A DNA stretch of 64,000 nt, taken from Streptomyces fragilis (GTDB lineage: Bacteria > Actinomycetota > Actinomycetes > Streptomycetales > Streptomycetaceae). Position numbers and translations under genes: made by a program. Below, one piece after another: positions 16,384 to 24,919 of the stretch (position 1 is the first letter of the stretch; every line of letters begins with the position of its first letter). The stretch is taken from positions 62,001 through 126,000 of the forward strand of contig NZ_BEVZ01000007.1 of assembly GCF_003112515.1 (NCBI RefSeq), written 5' to 3'. The notes under the pieces are model-generated. The model saw only the letters and a program-made list of their open reading frames with translations, was not told the DNA's origin and did no database searches.

Positions 16384-19374
16384 TCACCACGCGCCGCCGG
16401 CCCTGAGGTGCTCCGCCTCCTGGAGGAGCCAGGACGCGGTGATCACCTCGGCGTTGCCGGTGAGGGCGCCGGCTGCCCGCGTCAGAGCCGTGGCCGCCGT
16501 TCCCGGCTCGGACCGGCCCATCGCGCGCGCCGCCTCCGCCAGGTCCACCGCGGCGGCGCGTTCCGCCGCGCCGGCGATCTGGAGGGTGGCCGAGGCCCGC
16601 TCGGCGGACTCGGCGCTGCGGTCCCAGTCGCCGGCCTTCCAGTGCGCCCAGGCCAGGTTGCAGAGACAGACTCCCTCGGCCCGCGGATTCTCCATGAGGG
16701 AGGCTTCCCGCAGGGCGTCCTCGAGAGCGGCCCGCGCTTCGTCCGTGCGCCGGAGGGCGAGGAGGGCAAGCCCTTGGGCGTTGAGCGCGTAGGCGATCGC
16801 TTCCTGGCTGCCCGCCGCCCGGTACGCCTCGGCGGCGCGGGCTCCGGAGCGCACCGTTTCCTCCCAGCGGCCGAGCGTCAGCAGGGCGATCGTGCGGGCG
16901 TTCCAGGCTCGTGCGTCCGTCAGGGGCTGACCCGTCCGGGAGGCGACGGCGCCCAGTTCGTCCGCGGCGGCCAGTGCCTCCTCGCCCCTGTGGAGGTAAC
17001 TGAGGGTCAGGCTGAGCGAGAGGAGGGCATGGATCTCGGTCTCCGTGTCGCCGCTGCGGCGAGCGAGTGCGCTCGCCTCCGACAGTGGCTCGACGGAGTC
17101 CTCCGGCCTGCCCAACTGCCGGTAGGTGTCGCCCAGTCCGAACACGGCGCTCTGCAGCGCCACCGGGTCGTCGAGCCGTCGGGCCAGCTCCGCTCCCTGG
17201 CGGAAGAGGTCCAGCGCCTGTTCCATGGGTCCGCCGCTGAGGCGTGCGTGGCCGTAGGCGATCAGGTGGGTGAGGCGCGCCCGGTCGTCGTGCACCAGCC
17301 CGTCGATCACTGCGTGGAAGGAGAGGGCGGTGAGGACCGACCCCTTCCACACCATCCATTCGCTGATCTCTCCGAGGACCATGGCGGCGTCGTCGTGATC
17401 GCCTGCGCGGACGAGGTGCAGGAACTGGCGCCGCAACGGCTCGAGGTCGTCCAGGGTGCGCCAGGCGGGGGCGGGCATCGCGGCGTTGGCGTACCAGTCG
17501 GCGATCCGGCGCTCGGTGGTGCGTCGTCCTGACGGGCCGTCCAGTGGCATGCCGGCATAGGCGAGATCGGCGTCCATCGGGTGGAGCGAGAAGGTGCGGG
17601 TGGCCCGGTGGGCGGAGACCAGCCGCACGTGGAGCAGTTTGCTGAGTGCCAGTCCGAGATCCACCTCGGGGTCGATCCGGGACACGATCTCCTCGAGAGC
17701 ACCGCGGGACACCGGGGTGCGGAGGGCGGCGAGCACCTGGAGCACGGTGCGGCTCGGTCCGTCGAGGCGGCGGTACCGGTCGTGGGCCAGCGCTTCGACC
17801 ACGTTCTCGCGCTGGACGAAGTCCTCCAGGACCTGGTGCAGGGTCGGGAGTTCGATGCTCTGGTCGGCCAGCGCGCCCACCATGAGCTCGAGTGCCCGCG
17901 GCACGCCGTGCACACGGACGGAGGCGCTCAGCAGCTCCTCGTCGGAGAGCTCGGCGAGGCCGAGGGCACCGTCGCGGTCCAGTTCCCGCAGCAGTTCCAC
18001 GGCCTCGTCCGCTCCCAGGCCTTCGGTCAGCTCGACCTGTGCGGCGAATCTCCGCAGCTCGGGCTTGAGTCGCACGGGTATCTGGGTGGTGATCAGCAGG
18101 CGTGGGGCCGTCCCGGTGCGGAACAGACAGTCGAGGAAGACGGCGATCTCCTCGTCGGTGATGTCTCCCTCGTCGGTCAGGAGATCCTCGAAGTTGTCCA
18201 TGAGGATGACGACCAGGCGGTCGCCGAGCGCCTCGAACAGTTCCTGGACCTTGTCCGGGACGGGAAGACCGCTCGCCCAGACACTCTCCAGGTGTCTTCG
18301 GACGTCGGCGGGCAGCAGTCGGGCGCAGTCGAAGAAGAGGCGCTCCAGCGAGATGCCGGAGGTGCGCGTGCTGAGGTTGACCAAGCCGGAGACGACGGGG
18401 ATCCGGGTACGGCCGGGCCATGCCCCGCGGTCGAGTTGTTCCATCAGCTTGGCCGCGAGCGCGCTCTTGCCCATGCCGCGCCGTCCGACGACAGAAACCA
18501 TGCGGATGGTGGGGTCGGCCAGGTGCCAGCCGGCGCGGGCCAGTTGTTCCGTACGGTTCTTGAAGAGCTCGATGCCGTGGGCCACGGGAAGGCCGATGAC
18601 TCTTTTCCGTGGGCGCTCCGAGCCCGCGTTCTGCTCGTCCCCGGCGACGTGCGGGGTATCCGGGGTGCGGACGAGCGGCAGGTCGGTCGGGGCCTCGACG
18701 CCGAGAAGTCCGGCCAGGGCCGTGGCGGCGGCGGTGTCGGCCTGGCGGAGGGCGGTGTCGATGCGGACGGCAGTCAGCCTGCCCGACCCCTCCCAGCGAT
18801 GGTGTTCGGCGATCACACCGACGATCGCGTCACCGGCCCAGAGAGCGGCGCCCGACATCCCCGCCCAGGGGGACGACCTGGGATCGGGGTCCCCGCCCGC
18901 GGGGGCGACGGTGATCTCCAGTGTCCCGGTACGGAGGTTGGAGAGCGCCGCGACGGTTCCGTCCGCCTGATGGAGTTCGCGGAACGCCCCGCCTCCGGGC
19001 CTCCTGCGCTGCTTCCAGAGCGGGAATCCGGCGGCGTGGACGGGAACGACGGCGTGCCGCTCCTCCGGGACACGGGCGAAGCGGGCGGGCTCCACCGGAT
19101 CACCACCGGCCGGGCGTTCGAGGGTGAGCACGGCCAGGTCGGTGGCGGGGTCGGCCCAGGACACCTGGGCGGTGGCCGACCACTCCCCGGGGCGGTCCGC
19201 GTCGCAGCGGACGGTCACCTCCGTGGCGTCCGAGACCACGTGCGCCGCGGTGAGGACGCACGCTCCGGTGACGCGGTATCCCGACCCCCGACGCCTGCCG
19301 TCGGGGGTCGCCACGATGATCTCCGCGATGCGCCGCGGCTCGATGCCCGCGGTGGACCGATGTGCTGTGCTCAT
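16384..19374 (-). CDS. Trypsin-like protease / STAND-type NTPase / TPR fusion
   Basis: 996 residues in three parts. Residues 1-215 are a trypsin-like serine protease: catalytic His45 in LTAAHVV, Asp79 in DPATDLAVL, and Ser174 in AGMSGAALW. Residues about 255-600 are a STAND NTPase: P-loop GRRGMGKSAL at 297-306, Walker B VVILMDNFEDL near 388-398, sensor region LLITTQIPVRL and HGVPRALELMVGAL. From about 640 a superhelix of TPR repeats follows (e.g. LSLSLTLSYLHRGEEALAAA, ALNAQGLALLALRRTDEARA). This is a predicted signal-activated protease, probably in a conflict or cell-death pathway. It lies 43 bases downstream of the trypco2-like gene on the same strand. Confidence 0.9.
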   Translation of the reverse strand: MSTAHRSTAGIEPRRIAEIIVATPDGRRRGSGYRVTGACVLTAAHVVSDATEVTVRCDADRPGEWSATAQVSWADPATDLAVLTLERPAGGDPVEPARFARVPEERHAVVPVHAAGFPLWKQRRRPGGGAFRELHQADGTVAALSNLRTGTLEITVAPAGGDPDPRSSPWAGMSGAALWAGDAIVGVIAEHHRWEGSGRLTAVRIDTALRQADTAAATALAGLLGVEAPTDLPLVRTPDTPHVAGDEQNAGSERPRKRVIGLPVAHGIELFKNRTEQLARAGWHLADPTIRMVSVVGRRGMGKSALAAKLMEQLDRGAWPGRTRIPVVSGLVNLSTRTSGISLERLFFDCARLLPADVRRHLESVWASGLPVPDKVQELFEALGDRLVVILMDNFEDLLTDEGDITDEEIAVFLDCLFRTGTAPRLLITTQIPVRLKPELRRFAAQVELTEGLGADEAVELLRELDRDGALGLAELSDEELLSASVRVHGVPRALELMVGALADQSIELPTLHQVLEDFVQRENVVEALAHDRYRRLDGPSRTVLQVLAALRTPVSRGALEEIVSRIDPEVDLGLALSKLLHVRLVSAHRATRTFSLHPMDADLAYAGMPLDGPSGRRTTERRIADWYANAAMPAPAWRTLDDLEPLRRQFLHLVRAGDHDDAAMVLGEISEWMVWKGSVLTALSFHAVIDGLVHDDRARLTHLIAYGHARLSGGPMEQALDLFRQGAELARRLDDPVALQSAVFGLGDTYRQLGRPEDSVEPLSEASALARRSGDTETEIHALLSLSLTLSYLHRGEEALAAADELGAVASRTGQPLTDARAWNARTIALLTLGRWEETVRSGARAAEAYRAAGSQEAIAYALNAQGLALLALRRTDEARAALEDALREASLMENPRAEGVCLCNLAWAHWKAGDWDRSAESAERASATLQIAGAAERAAAVDLAEAARAMGRSEPGTAATALTRAAGALTGNAEVITASWLLQEAEHLRAGGAW

Positions 19375-19417
19375 CGACGGCTCTCTTTCGCCTTCCCGGC
19401 TTCCGCGGGGACGGATG

Positions 19418-19729
19418 TCAGTACTCGTCGAGGAGTTCGCGACCGGATATCAGCGTGGGCTGATCCGGGCGGTCGGTTCGGACGGGGCGCAACGTGAGGT
19501 TGATGCGCTGGGTGAGGGCCGTCGCGCGTCGGGCGGACGCTCCGACCTCGAAGACCCAGAACTTCAACTGGGCGCCGGGCTCGCGGCTCCGCTCCACTCC
19601 GACGCTCACCTCGAGTTCGATCTGTTCGGCTTCGAAGCGCAGGTCCGCACCTTCGCCCTCGGCCATGGCGCGGCTCAGTTCGCGTCGCAACTGAGCGATC
19701 ATCTGCGACAGTTCGACGGCATCGTCCAC
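19418..19729 (-). CDS. Trypco2-like protein (trypsin-co-occurring domain 2)
   Basis: 103 residues from a GTG start six bases after GGGGGAG. A longer frame with an ATG at 19765 exists but has no RBS. The sequence VELSQMIAQLRRELSRAMAE, then LRFEAEQIELEVSVGVERS, LKFWVFEVGASARRATALTQ and RINLTLRPV fits the trypco2 domain, which is found almost only next to trypsin-like protease/NTPase fusions. Its role is thought to be as a partner or effector-associated domain. It is the first gene of a two-gene operon with the protease-NTPase-TPR gene. Confidence 0.78.
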   Translation of the reverse strand: MDDAVELSQMIAQLRRELSRAMAEGEGADLRFEAEQIELEVSVGVERSREPGAQLKFWVFEVGASARRATALTQRINLTLRPVRTDRPDQPTLISGRELLDEY

Positions 19730-19970
19730 CTGGTGCTCCCCCGTTCGATCTCCCGTGCCGAGCATATCCGGAGCCCGGACGAGGTGAAGGGGCCCCGGCC
19801 GGGGCCCGGACGCTGCTCCCTCCGCACCCTGCCGTTCGGGTGGTCGCCGCCAAGCCGGCGGGCATGGCGGTGCGTTCCGCGGGGCCGCCGGGTCGAGGGT
19901 GGGGGACGGTTCGACGCAGGGTCCCACCTGGCCCGGTCCCCCACGGCCGGCACCATCCGAGGAGGACGGC

Positions 19971-20546
19971 ATGACCGCCACCTACACCTTCGACGTCTTC
20001 ATGAGCCTGGACGGCTTCGGCGCCGCCGGCGGCGACTGGACCGGCTACTGGGGCAAGCAGGGACCGGAGCTGCTGGAACACCGCCTGGGGCTGTACGAGG
20101 CGGAGCAGCGGATGGTGCTGGGGGCGAACACCTACCGGCTGTTCGCCCGGATGCTCGCGGAGAGCACGGAGGACTCCGACGTGCGCGACCCGTGGGTGAC
20201 CAGGATGAGGAACCTGCCCCTGACGGTGGTGTCGACGACGCTGGCCGAGCCCCTCGACTGGCCGGACGCCGCCGTGGTGGGCGGCGACGCGGTCGAGGTG
20301 GTCGCCCGGCTGAAGGAGGAGTCGGACGTGCCCCTGCGCTCGCACGGCAGCCTGTCCATGAACCGGGCCTTGCTGGCCGCCGGGCTGGTGGACCGGCTGC
20401 AGGTGACGCTCTTCCCCGTCGTGACGGGCCGGACGGGGCTGGACCCGATCTTCGCGGGCGCCGAGGGCTTCGACCTGGAGCTGCTGGAGAGCCGGACCCT
20501 GGACGGGCGCATCCAGGAGCTGGTCTACCGGCCCACTCTGCACTGA
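19971..20546 (+). CDS. Dihydrofolate reductase / RibD-like reductase
   Basis: 191 residues of the RibD C-terminal / DHFR-like fold: YTFDVFMSLDGFG start, VLGANTYRLFARML, VVGGDAVEVVARLK, and RLQVTLFPVVTGRTGLDPIF with the conserved LFPVVxGxG. It is an NADPH-binding single-domain reductase, probably not true DHFR; the substrate is unknown. GAGGAGG precedes the ATG. It is divergent from the trypco2 operon. Confidence 0.9.
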   Translation: MTATYTFDVFMSLDGFGAAGGDWTGYWGKQGPELLEHRLGLYEAEQRMVLGANTYRLFARMLAESTEDSDVRDPWVTRMRNLPLTVVSTTLAEPLDWPDAAVVGGDAVEVVARLKEESDVPLRSHGSLSMNRALLAAGLVDRLQVTLFPVVTGRTGLDPIFAGAEGFDLELLESRTLDGRIQELVYRPTLH

Positions 20547-20682
20547 CCTGGCCTGACCGGAGCCCCGGGTGGCCGGTGAGGTCCGCCGTCCGGTGCCAGG
20601 TCCGGACCGCACGGTAGAGGCCCTCTCGTCTGCGGGCACATGTCGTAGTACCTGCCGCCGTGGCCGGTTCCGAAACGATCGG

Positions 20683-20703
20683 GTTGGCCATGGGAGCGCC
20701 AAC
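20683..20703. promoter_or_regulatory. Inverted repeat upstream of I36-type gene
   Basis: GTTGGC and GCCAAC arms separated by nine bases lie about 120 bases before the secreted-protein gene. It may be a regulatory site for this gene; no cognate regulator is visible. Confidence 0.3.
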
Positions 20704-20822
20704 GTGCGGGCCCTTTCGGGGAATTGTGAGCATCCTCATCCCTGCGAACCGCATGCGCGCGGGGACCGTCCTACGACCCGATGCCTTCAAGAAGCGAACG
20801 CTGAAGAACGGGAAGGACCCTC

Positions 20823-21191
20823 ATGAAACTCACGCTCAAGGCCGCGGCGGTAGCGGCAGCCATCGCCTCGACCGTCGTCCTGGCGGCCCCGGGAACCGCC
20901 TCGGCCGACCCCAAGGACGGCTTCGTCGCGGGGAAGATCTACCTCTTCGACGGCCACAACAACACCGGTGACGTGCTGCAGCTCGAACCGGCGGACATCC
21001 TCAACATCGGCTGGGCGTGGAACGACCGGGCCAGTTCGGTGTGGAACCTCAGCAACGATCAGGTCTGCATCTGGACCGACATCGACCACCGCGGCTACTA
21101 CTTCAGCATCCCGGCGGGCGCGAAGCAGGAACTGCTGTTCCTCTACGACAACGCGGTGTCCTCCATCTCGGTCAGCGGCTGCGGAGGCTGA
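20823..21191 (+). CDS. Secreted peptidase inhibitor I36-like / crystallin-like protein
   Basis: 122 residues. The first 29 are a Sec signal peptide: MKLTLKAAAVAAAIASTVVL then AAPGTASA, with cleavage expected before DPKDG. The mature 93 residues carry a beta/gamma-crystallin-like fold with aromatic/Asp motifs (IYLFDGHNNTGDVLQL, VCIWTDIDHRGYYFSI) and two Cys (VCIW and SGCGG) that probably form a disulfide. This is similar to the Streptomyces metalloprotease inhibitor family I36. The protease it would inhibit is not shown. Confidence 0.82.
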   Translation: MKLTLKAAAVAAAIASTVVLAAPGTASADPKDGFVAGKIYLFDGHNNTGDVLQLEPADILNIGWAWNDRASSVWNLSNDQVCIWTDIDHRGYYFSIPAGAKQELLFLYDNAVSSISVSGCGG

Positions 21192-21210
21192 GCCGGCCGA
21201 TCGACCGCCC

Positions 21211-21245
21211 CCGCCGTCCGTCCGCGCTTCGAGGGGACGGCGGGA
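21211..21245 (+). terminator. Hairpin after the I36-type gene
   Basis: CCCGCCGTCC and GGACGGCGGG pair perfectly (10 bases each) with a 15-base loop, 19 bases after the stop codon. No T tail is present, so terminator strength is uncertain. Confidence 0.55.
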
Positions 21246-21381
21246 TGCGGCCGCCCGCCCCTCCGCGTTCCGGCGGGCGCCCGGCCCTTCTGCCGTAGCC
21301 GGTCCGATTCCGCTCGACCTGGCATCGAGGACCGTGAGTTCCGGCAACGGTTCGCGCGCGAGGTGGCGGCCGCCCGGGCGC

Positions 21382-21762
21382 GTGAACGAGGTGTTCACCG
21401 CAGGCGTGGTGGACGCGGATCCAGGGGCGGACCCGCCGTGGCTGGCCCCCGCCTACGTGCCGGGTGTCTCGCTGGACACCGCCGTCGCCCTGACGGCGGG
21501 CGGCGCCTCGGGGACCGGCACCGCCACCGGGGTGTTCGCGTTCTACCCGGCGCCCTCCAACGCCCAGGTGCCGCGCGGGTCGTCGGTGGCGGGGACCTTC
21601 GAGAACGGGGTGCTCACGTTGCGGGCGACCCACCGGATCGAGCAGCCGCCGGGCTGTCTCACGGTCGCCCTCCAGGCCGCGTGCGACCCTTCGGCCCCCG
21701 GCCATCCGGACGGACGGGTCCACGGGGCCAACCGCACGACCTTCTCGGCCGACCGGGCCTGA
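21382..21762 (+). CDS. Hypothetical protein, possibly truncated
   Basis: From a GTG, about 126 residues. Third codon positions are almost all G or C and the frame reads sensibly (DPPWLAPAYVPGVSLDTAV, TGTATGVFAFYPAPSNAQV, GVLTLRATHRIEQPPGC), so it looks like real coding sequence. The frame upstream of the GTG does not look coding and no RBS is seen, so it may be the remnant of a larger, possibly exported, protein. It has two Cys (GCLTV, AACDP). No family was recognised. It ends just before the MarR gene. Confidence 0.45.
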   Translation: MNEVFTAGVVDADPGADPPWLAPAYVPGVSLDTAVALTAGGASGTGTATGVFAFYPAPSNAQVPRGSSVAGTFENGVLTLRATHRIEQPPGCLTVALQAACDPSAPGHPDGRVHGANRTTFSADRA

Positions 21763-21771
21763 ACACCGCTC

Positions 21772-22239
21772 TCACCTGCGAGGGCCGGGACCGTCCTGGT
21801 CGGCGGTGGCGACGGTGTCGCGGATGCGGCCCAGCAGGGTGCGCAGGGTGGTGCGGTCCTCGGAGGTGAGGGCGCCGGTGGCGGCACGCAGGGCCTCGCG
21901 GTCCATCGCCTCGGCCTCCTGGTGGCAGGCACGGCCCGCGTCGGTGAGGGCGAGCAGGTGGGCGCGGCGGTCCGTGGGGTGCGGGAGGCGGACGACCAGA
22001 CCGTCGCGCTCCAGGGCGTCGACGACGCTGGTGGCCGTGCGGGCGGCGACGCCGAGCATGTCGCTGAGGTCGCGCATGCGCATCGGCTCGGCGGCGTGGG
22101 CGAGGAACCGCAGGGCGCGCAACTGGGCGACGGTGGTGCCCTTCTCGGCCAGCCTGCTGTCGACGAAGAGCCGCAGACGGTGGGTCGTCGCGAACAACTC
22201 GTCGATCAGCGGGTCACTGCTGCCCGGGACGTTCCTCAC
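21772..22239 (-). CDS. MarR family transcriptional regulator
   Basis: 155 residues with a MarR winged helix-turn-helix: DELFATTHRLRLFVDSRLAE, TVAQLRALRFLAHAAEPMRM, then the recognition helix region DLSDMLGVAARTATSVVDALERDGLVVR, and the wing PTDRRAHLLALT. It is divergent from the MFS exporter, with a perfect 14-base palindrome next to the exporter start, so it is probably a repressor of the exporter and of itself. The ligand is unknown, but this layout suits drug- or toxin-induced efflux. Confidence 0.92.
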   Translation of the reverse strand: MRNVPGSSDPLIDELFATTHRLRLFVDSRLAEKGTTVAQLRALRFLAHAAEPMRMRDLSDMLGVAARTATSVVDALERDGLVVRLPHPTDRRAHLLALTDAGRACHQEAEAMDREALRAATGALTSEDRTTLRTLLGRIRDTVATADQDGPGPRR

Positions 22240-22372
22240 CTTGATGCTCCTGTGCTCGTGGCGGTCGGCGACTTACGCCCCCGTTCCTACCGCACACGCG
22301 GGGCGGGAGCGGGCCCGGTGGCCCGGATCGGTCCGAGCTCCACCGGAACGGGATGTACTGAGGCTACACATA

Positions 22373-22386
22373 CTGAGTATACTCAG
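22373..22386. promoter_or_regulatory. MarR operator overlapping the exporter -10
   Basis: CTGAGTATACTCAG is a perfect 14-base palindrome four bases before the exporter ATG. The TATACT core (22378-22383) is a good -10 sequence placed for transcription to begin at the ATG. An additional half-site TACTGAG lies at 22356-22362. Binding by the neighbouring MarR protein would block the promoter; this is inferred from the layout. Confidence 0.75.
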
Positions 22387-22389
22387 CAC

Positions 22390-23832
22390 ATGCCCGTTCG
22401 CCCGCTGCGCCTCGACCAGCGCATAGTCGTCCCCGTCGTCTGTGTGGTCACCGCGTTCATGTCCATCGTGGACGGAGCCGGCACCACCGTCGCCCTGCCC
22501 TCCATCGGACGTGACTTCGGACTCGCCACCGCGGGTCTCGACGCCGTCGTCGTGGTCTACCCCGTCTGTGTGGGCCTCGCCGTTCCCCTGTCGGCCTGGC
22601 TCGGCGACCGCTTCGGCGGACGCCGCACCGTCCTGACGGCCTTCGCCGTCTTCACCGCCGCCTCCGGACTCTGCGGCGTGGCCGGGTCACTGGGCGAACT
22701 CGTCCTGTGGCGCGCCCTCCAGGGTCTCGCCGCCGGCATCCTGCTGCCGGTCACCGGAGCCCTGCTGTACCGCACCTTCAGCCTGTCCGAGCAGGTGAAG
22801 GTCTCCCGCTACATGATCATCCCGCAGCAGGTGGCGCCCGCCCTGGCCCCGATGGGCGCGGGCTGGCTGGTCGACAACATGACCTGGCGCTGGGTCTTCT
22901 ACGCCAACCTGCCGATCGGTGTCGCCGTCCTCGTCTTCGGCCTGCTCTTCCTCGAGGAGCACCGCGACCACGTCCCCGGCCGCCTGGACGTGCCCGGCCT
23001 GGTCCTGACGGCCTTCGGCACCGCCGGGCTGATGTTCGGCGTCAGCGAGGCCGCCGAGATGGGCTGGAGCAGCGTGCCGGTGCTGGCCGGCCTGGTCGGC
23101 GGCGCGGTGCTGCTGACGGCGGCCGTGGCGGTGGAGCTGCGGGTGCCCGAACCGGCCCTGCGGGTGCGGTTGTTCACCGACCGCCTGTTCCGCGACACCA
23201 ACATCGTCGCCTTCCTCGGCTTCACCGCGTTCATGGGCGGGATGTTCGTCGGCCCGCTCTTCCTGCAGCAGGGGCTGGGGCTGAGCGCGTGGGTGTCCGG
23301 GTCCAGCACCTTCTCGGAGGCGTTCGGCGTGCTGCTCACCATGCAGCTCGTCACGCCGCTCTACGCCCGGATCGGTCCGCGCCGGCTCGTCGGCTACGGG
23401 CTGCTCGGCGTGGCGCTGGTGCTGGTCGCCTTCTCCCGGCTGGACGCGGACTCCTCGCTGTGGACGTTCCGCGCGCTGATGTTCCTGCTGGGGGCGGCGA
23501 TGGGCGGGGTGTTCATGCCCACCACTGTCGCCTCGTTCACCGGCATCGGGAAGGCGGACGTCTCCCATGCCGCGACCCTGAACACGGTGGTCCGGCAGGC
23601 GGCCGGCGCGACCGCCCCCGCGGTGGCGACCGTGGTCCTGGCCTCGGCCGCCGCGGTCGGCACCGGGGCCGACACCCACCCGCCGGTCTCCGCCTTCCAG
23701 CAGGCGTACCTGGTGCTCGCGGTGATCTCCGCGGTCGCCGCCGTCTTCGCCTTCACGATGCCGGACCGCGCCGCGCGGATCGCCGCCTCGGACCGGGCCG
23801 CCGCCGCGCGGCGGGAGTCCGTGGACGCCTGA
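22390..23832 (+). CDS. MFS transporter, DHA2 (drug efflux) family
   Basis: 480 residues with many hydrophobic helices, the length and pattern of a 14-helix DHA2 exporter. Signatures are VVCVVTAFMSIVDGAGTTVA (first helix), the loop-2-3 motif WLGDRFGGRRTVLTAFAVF, and an LWRALQGLAAGILLPVTGAL segment with Arg-Gln for the D-family motif B. It is a proton-driven exporter, probably of a drug or lipophilic compound. There is no Shine-Dalgarno before the ATG, so it appears leaderless from the palindromic promoter shared with the MarR gene. Confidence 0.93.
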   Translation: MPVRPLRLDQRIVVPVVCVVTAFMSIVDGAGTTVALPSIGRDFGLATAGLDAVVVVYPVCVGLAVPLSAWLGDRFGGRRTVLTAFAVFTAASGLCGVAGSLGELVLWRALQGLAAGILLPVTGALLYRTFSLSEQVKVSRYMIIPQQVAPALAPMGAGWLVDNMTWRWVFYANLPIGVAVLVFGLLFLEEHRDHVPGRLDVPGLVLTAFGTAGLMFGVSEAAEMGWSSVPVLAGLVGGAVLLTAAVAVELRVPEPALRVRLFTDRLFRDTNIVAFLGFTAFMGGMFVGPLFLQQGLGLSAWVSGSSTFSEAFGVLLTMQLVTPLYARIGPRRLVGYGLLGVALVLVAFSRLDADSSLWTFRALMFLLGAAMGGVFMPTTVASFTGIGKADVSHAATLNTVVRQAAGATAPAVATVVLASAAAVGTGADTHPPVSAFQQAYLVLAVISAVAAVFAFTMPDRAARIAASDRAAAARRESVDA

Positions 23833-23979
23833 CCCCGGGCCGCGGCCCCCGCCGGCCACGGATGCCACCGGGGCCGCCGGGGCCGCGGCCCCACTCCGGG
23901 GCCGCGGCTGCCGACGCGGTCGCGGGCCCTCGGCTCAGGTGGCCCCGAAGGTCACGCCCGCGTGCCCCGGCGCCGGTGC

Positions 23980-24759
23980 TCACACCTTGCGCACCCGCAG
24001 CACGCCGGTCAGCAGCGGGAGGGTGAACTCCCCGTGGGCGGTCTCCGGCCGGCTCGTGAGGAAGGCGTGGACGCGGTCCAGCAGCGCCCGCCGTTCCTCG
24101 TCCGGCATGACCAGGACTCCGGCGCGGGTCCCGAGGGTCGCGACGAGGGAGGCCGCGGTGCGGGTCTGCCCGTGCGGGAAGAGCTCCTGTTCCGGCGAGC
24201 CGAAGCACGCGGGGCCGCCGCCGGCGGGCAGGTGCATCGCGGCCGTCCCGGCGCGCCAGCTGCCGGGGGTGTCGCGCGGGCCGATGGCCGCGCTGCCGCT
24301 GACGCGGGCGAGTCCGGCGACCCAGTCGACCGCGTCGTCCATGGTGTTCCACAGGCCGGCCAGCACGCCGCCGGGGGCCAGGACCCTGGCGATCTCGGGG
24401 CCGGCGACGGCCATGTCGAACCAGTGCATGGCGTTGCCGGCCACCACGGCGTCCACCGAGCCGTCCGGCAGCGGGATCGCCTCGGCGCTGCCGGGCAGGG
24501 CGCGCACGCCGGGCAGGGCGCGGCGCAGTTCGGCCAGCATCGCCGGGTCGGGCTCCACCGCGACCACGTCGGCGCCGAGCCGGGACAGGGTGGCGGTCAG
24601 CTTGCCGGTGCCGGCTCCGAGATCGAGTACGCGCGCTCCGGGGGCGGGCTCGAGGGCCCAGCGCACGGCGGCGTGGGCGTAGTCGGGGCGGTGCTCGGCG
24701 TAGGCGGTCGCGGCCGCGCCGAAGGAGGAGGCGTGCGTCGCCTTCGTCTCACTGTCCAT
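23980..24759 (-). CDS. SAM-dependent methyltransferase
   Basis: 259 residues of the class I type: YAEHRPDYAHAAVRWALE, then motif I VLDLGAGTGKLTATLSRLG, the acidic second-strand end VVAVEPDPAML, then VDAVVAGNAMHWFD and a VLAPGGVLAGLWN. The HWFD motif is common in methyltransferases of the type-11/12 groups. Substrate unknown. A tandem array of 17-base units lies directly upstream of its start. Confidence 0.9.
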   Translation of the reverse strand: MDSETKATHASSFGAAATAYAEHRPDYAHAAVRWALEPAPGARVLDLGAGTGKLTATLSRLGADVVAVEPDPAMLAELRRALPGVRALPGSAEAIPLPDGSVDAVVAGNAMHWFDMAVAGPEIARVLAPGGVLAGLWNTMDDAVDWVAGLARVSGSAAIGPRDTPGSWRAGTAAMHLPAGGGPACFGSPEQELFPHGQTRTAASLVATLGTRAGVLVMPDEERRALLDRVHAFLTSRPETAHGEFTLPLLTGVLRVRKV

Positions 24760-24801
24760 CCGTGCACGCTAGCGTCACCGCTCCCGGGCGGCCACCGTGC
24801 G

Positions 24802-24902
24802 TCACCGGGTCAGGAGCCTGCCGGGTGCGGCACGTCACCGGGTCAGGAGCCTCACCGGGTCGTACACGTCACCGGGTCAAGGGCCTCACCGGGTCAGGGG
24901 CG
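24802..24902. repeat. Tandem array of six ~17-bp units
   Basis: Units TCACCGGGTCAGGAGCC and close variants start at 24802, 24819 (decayed), 24835, 24852, 24869 and 24886. The TCACCGGGTC core is invariant in five of six. It lies between the methyltransferase start and the next gene's stop, so it may be in the 5' region of the methyltransferase or serve as a multi-site binding or transcription end region. Confidence 0.85.
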
Positions 24903-24919
24903 CGAGGTCGGGCCGACGG

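Noticed and set aside
24802..24902. CRISPR array
   Set aside because: The units are 17 bp with no spacers, so this is a plain tandem repeat.
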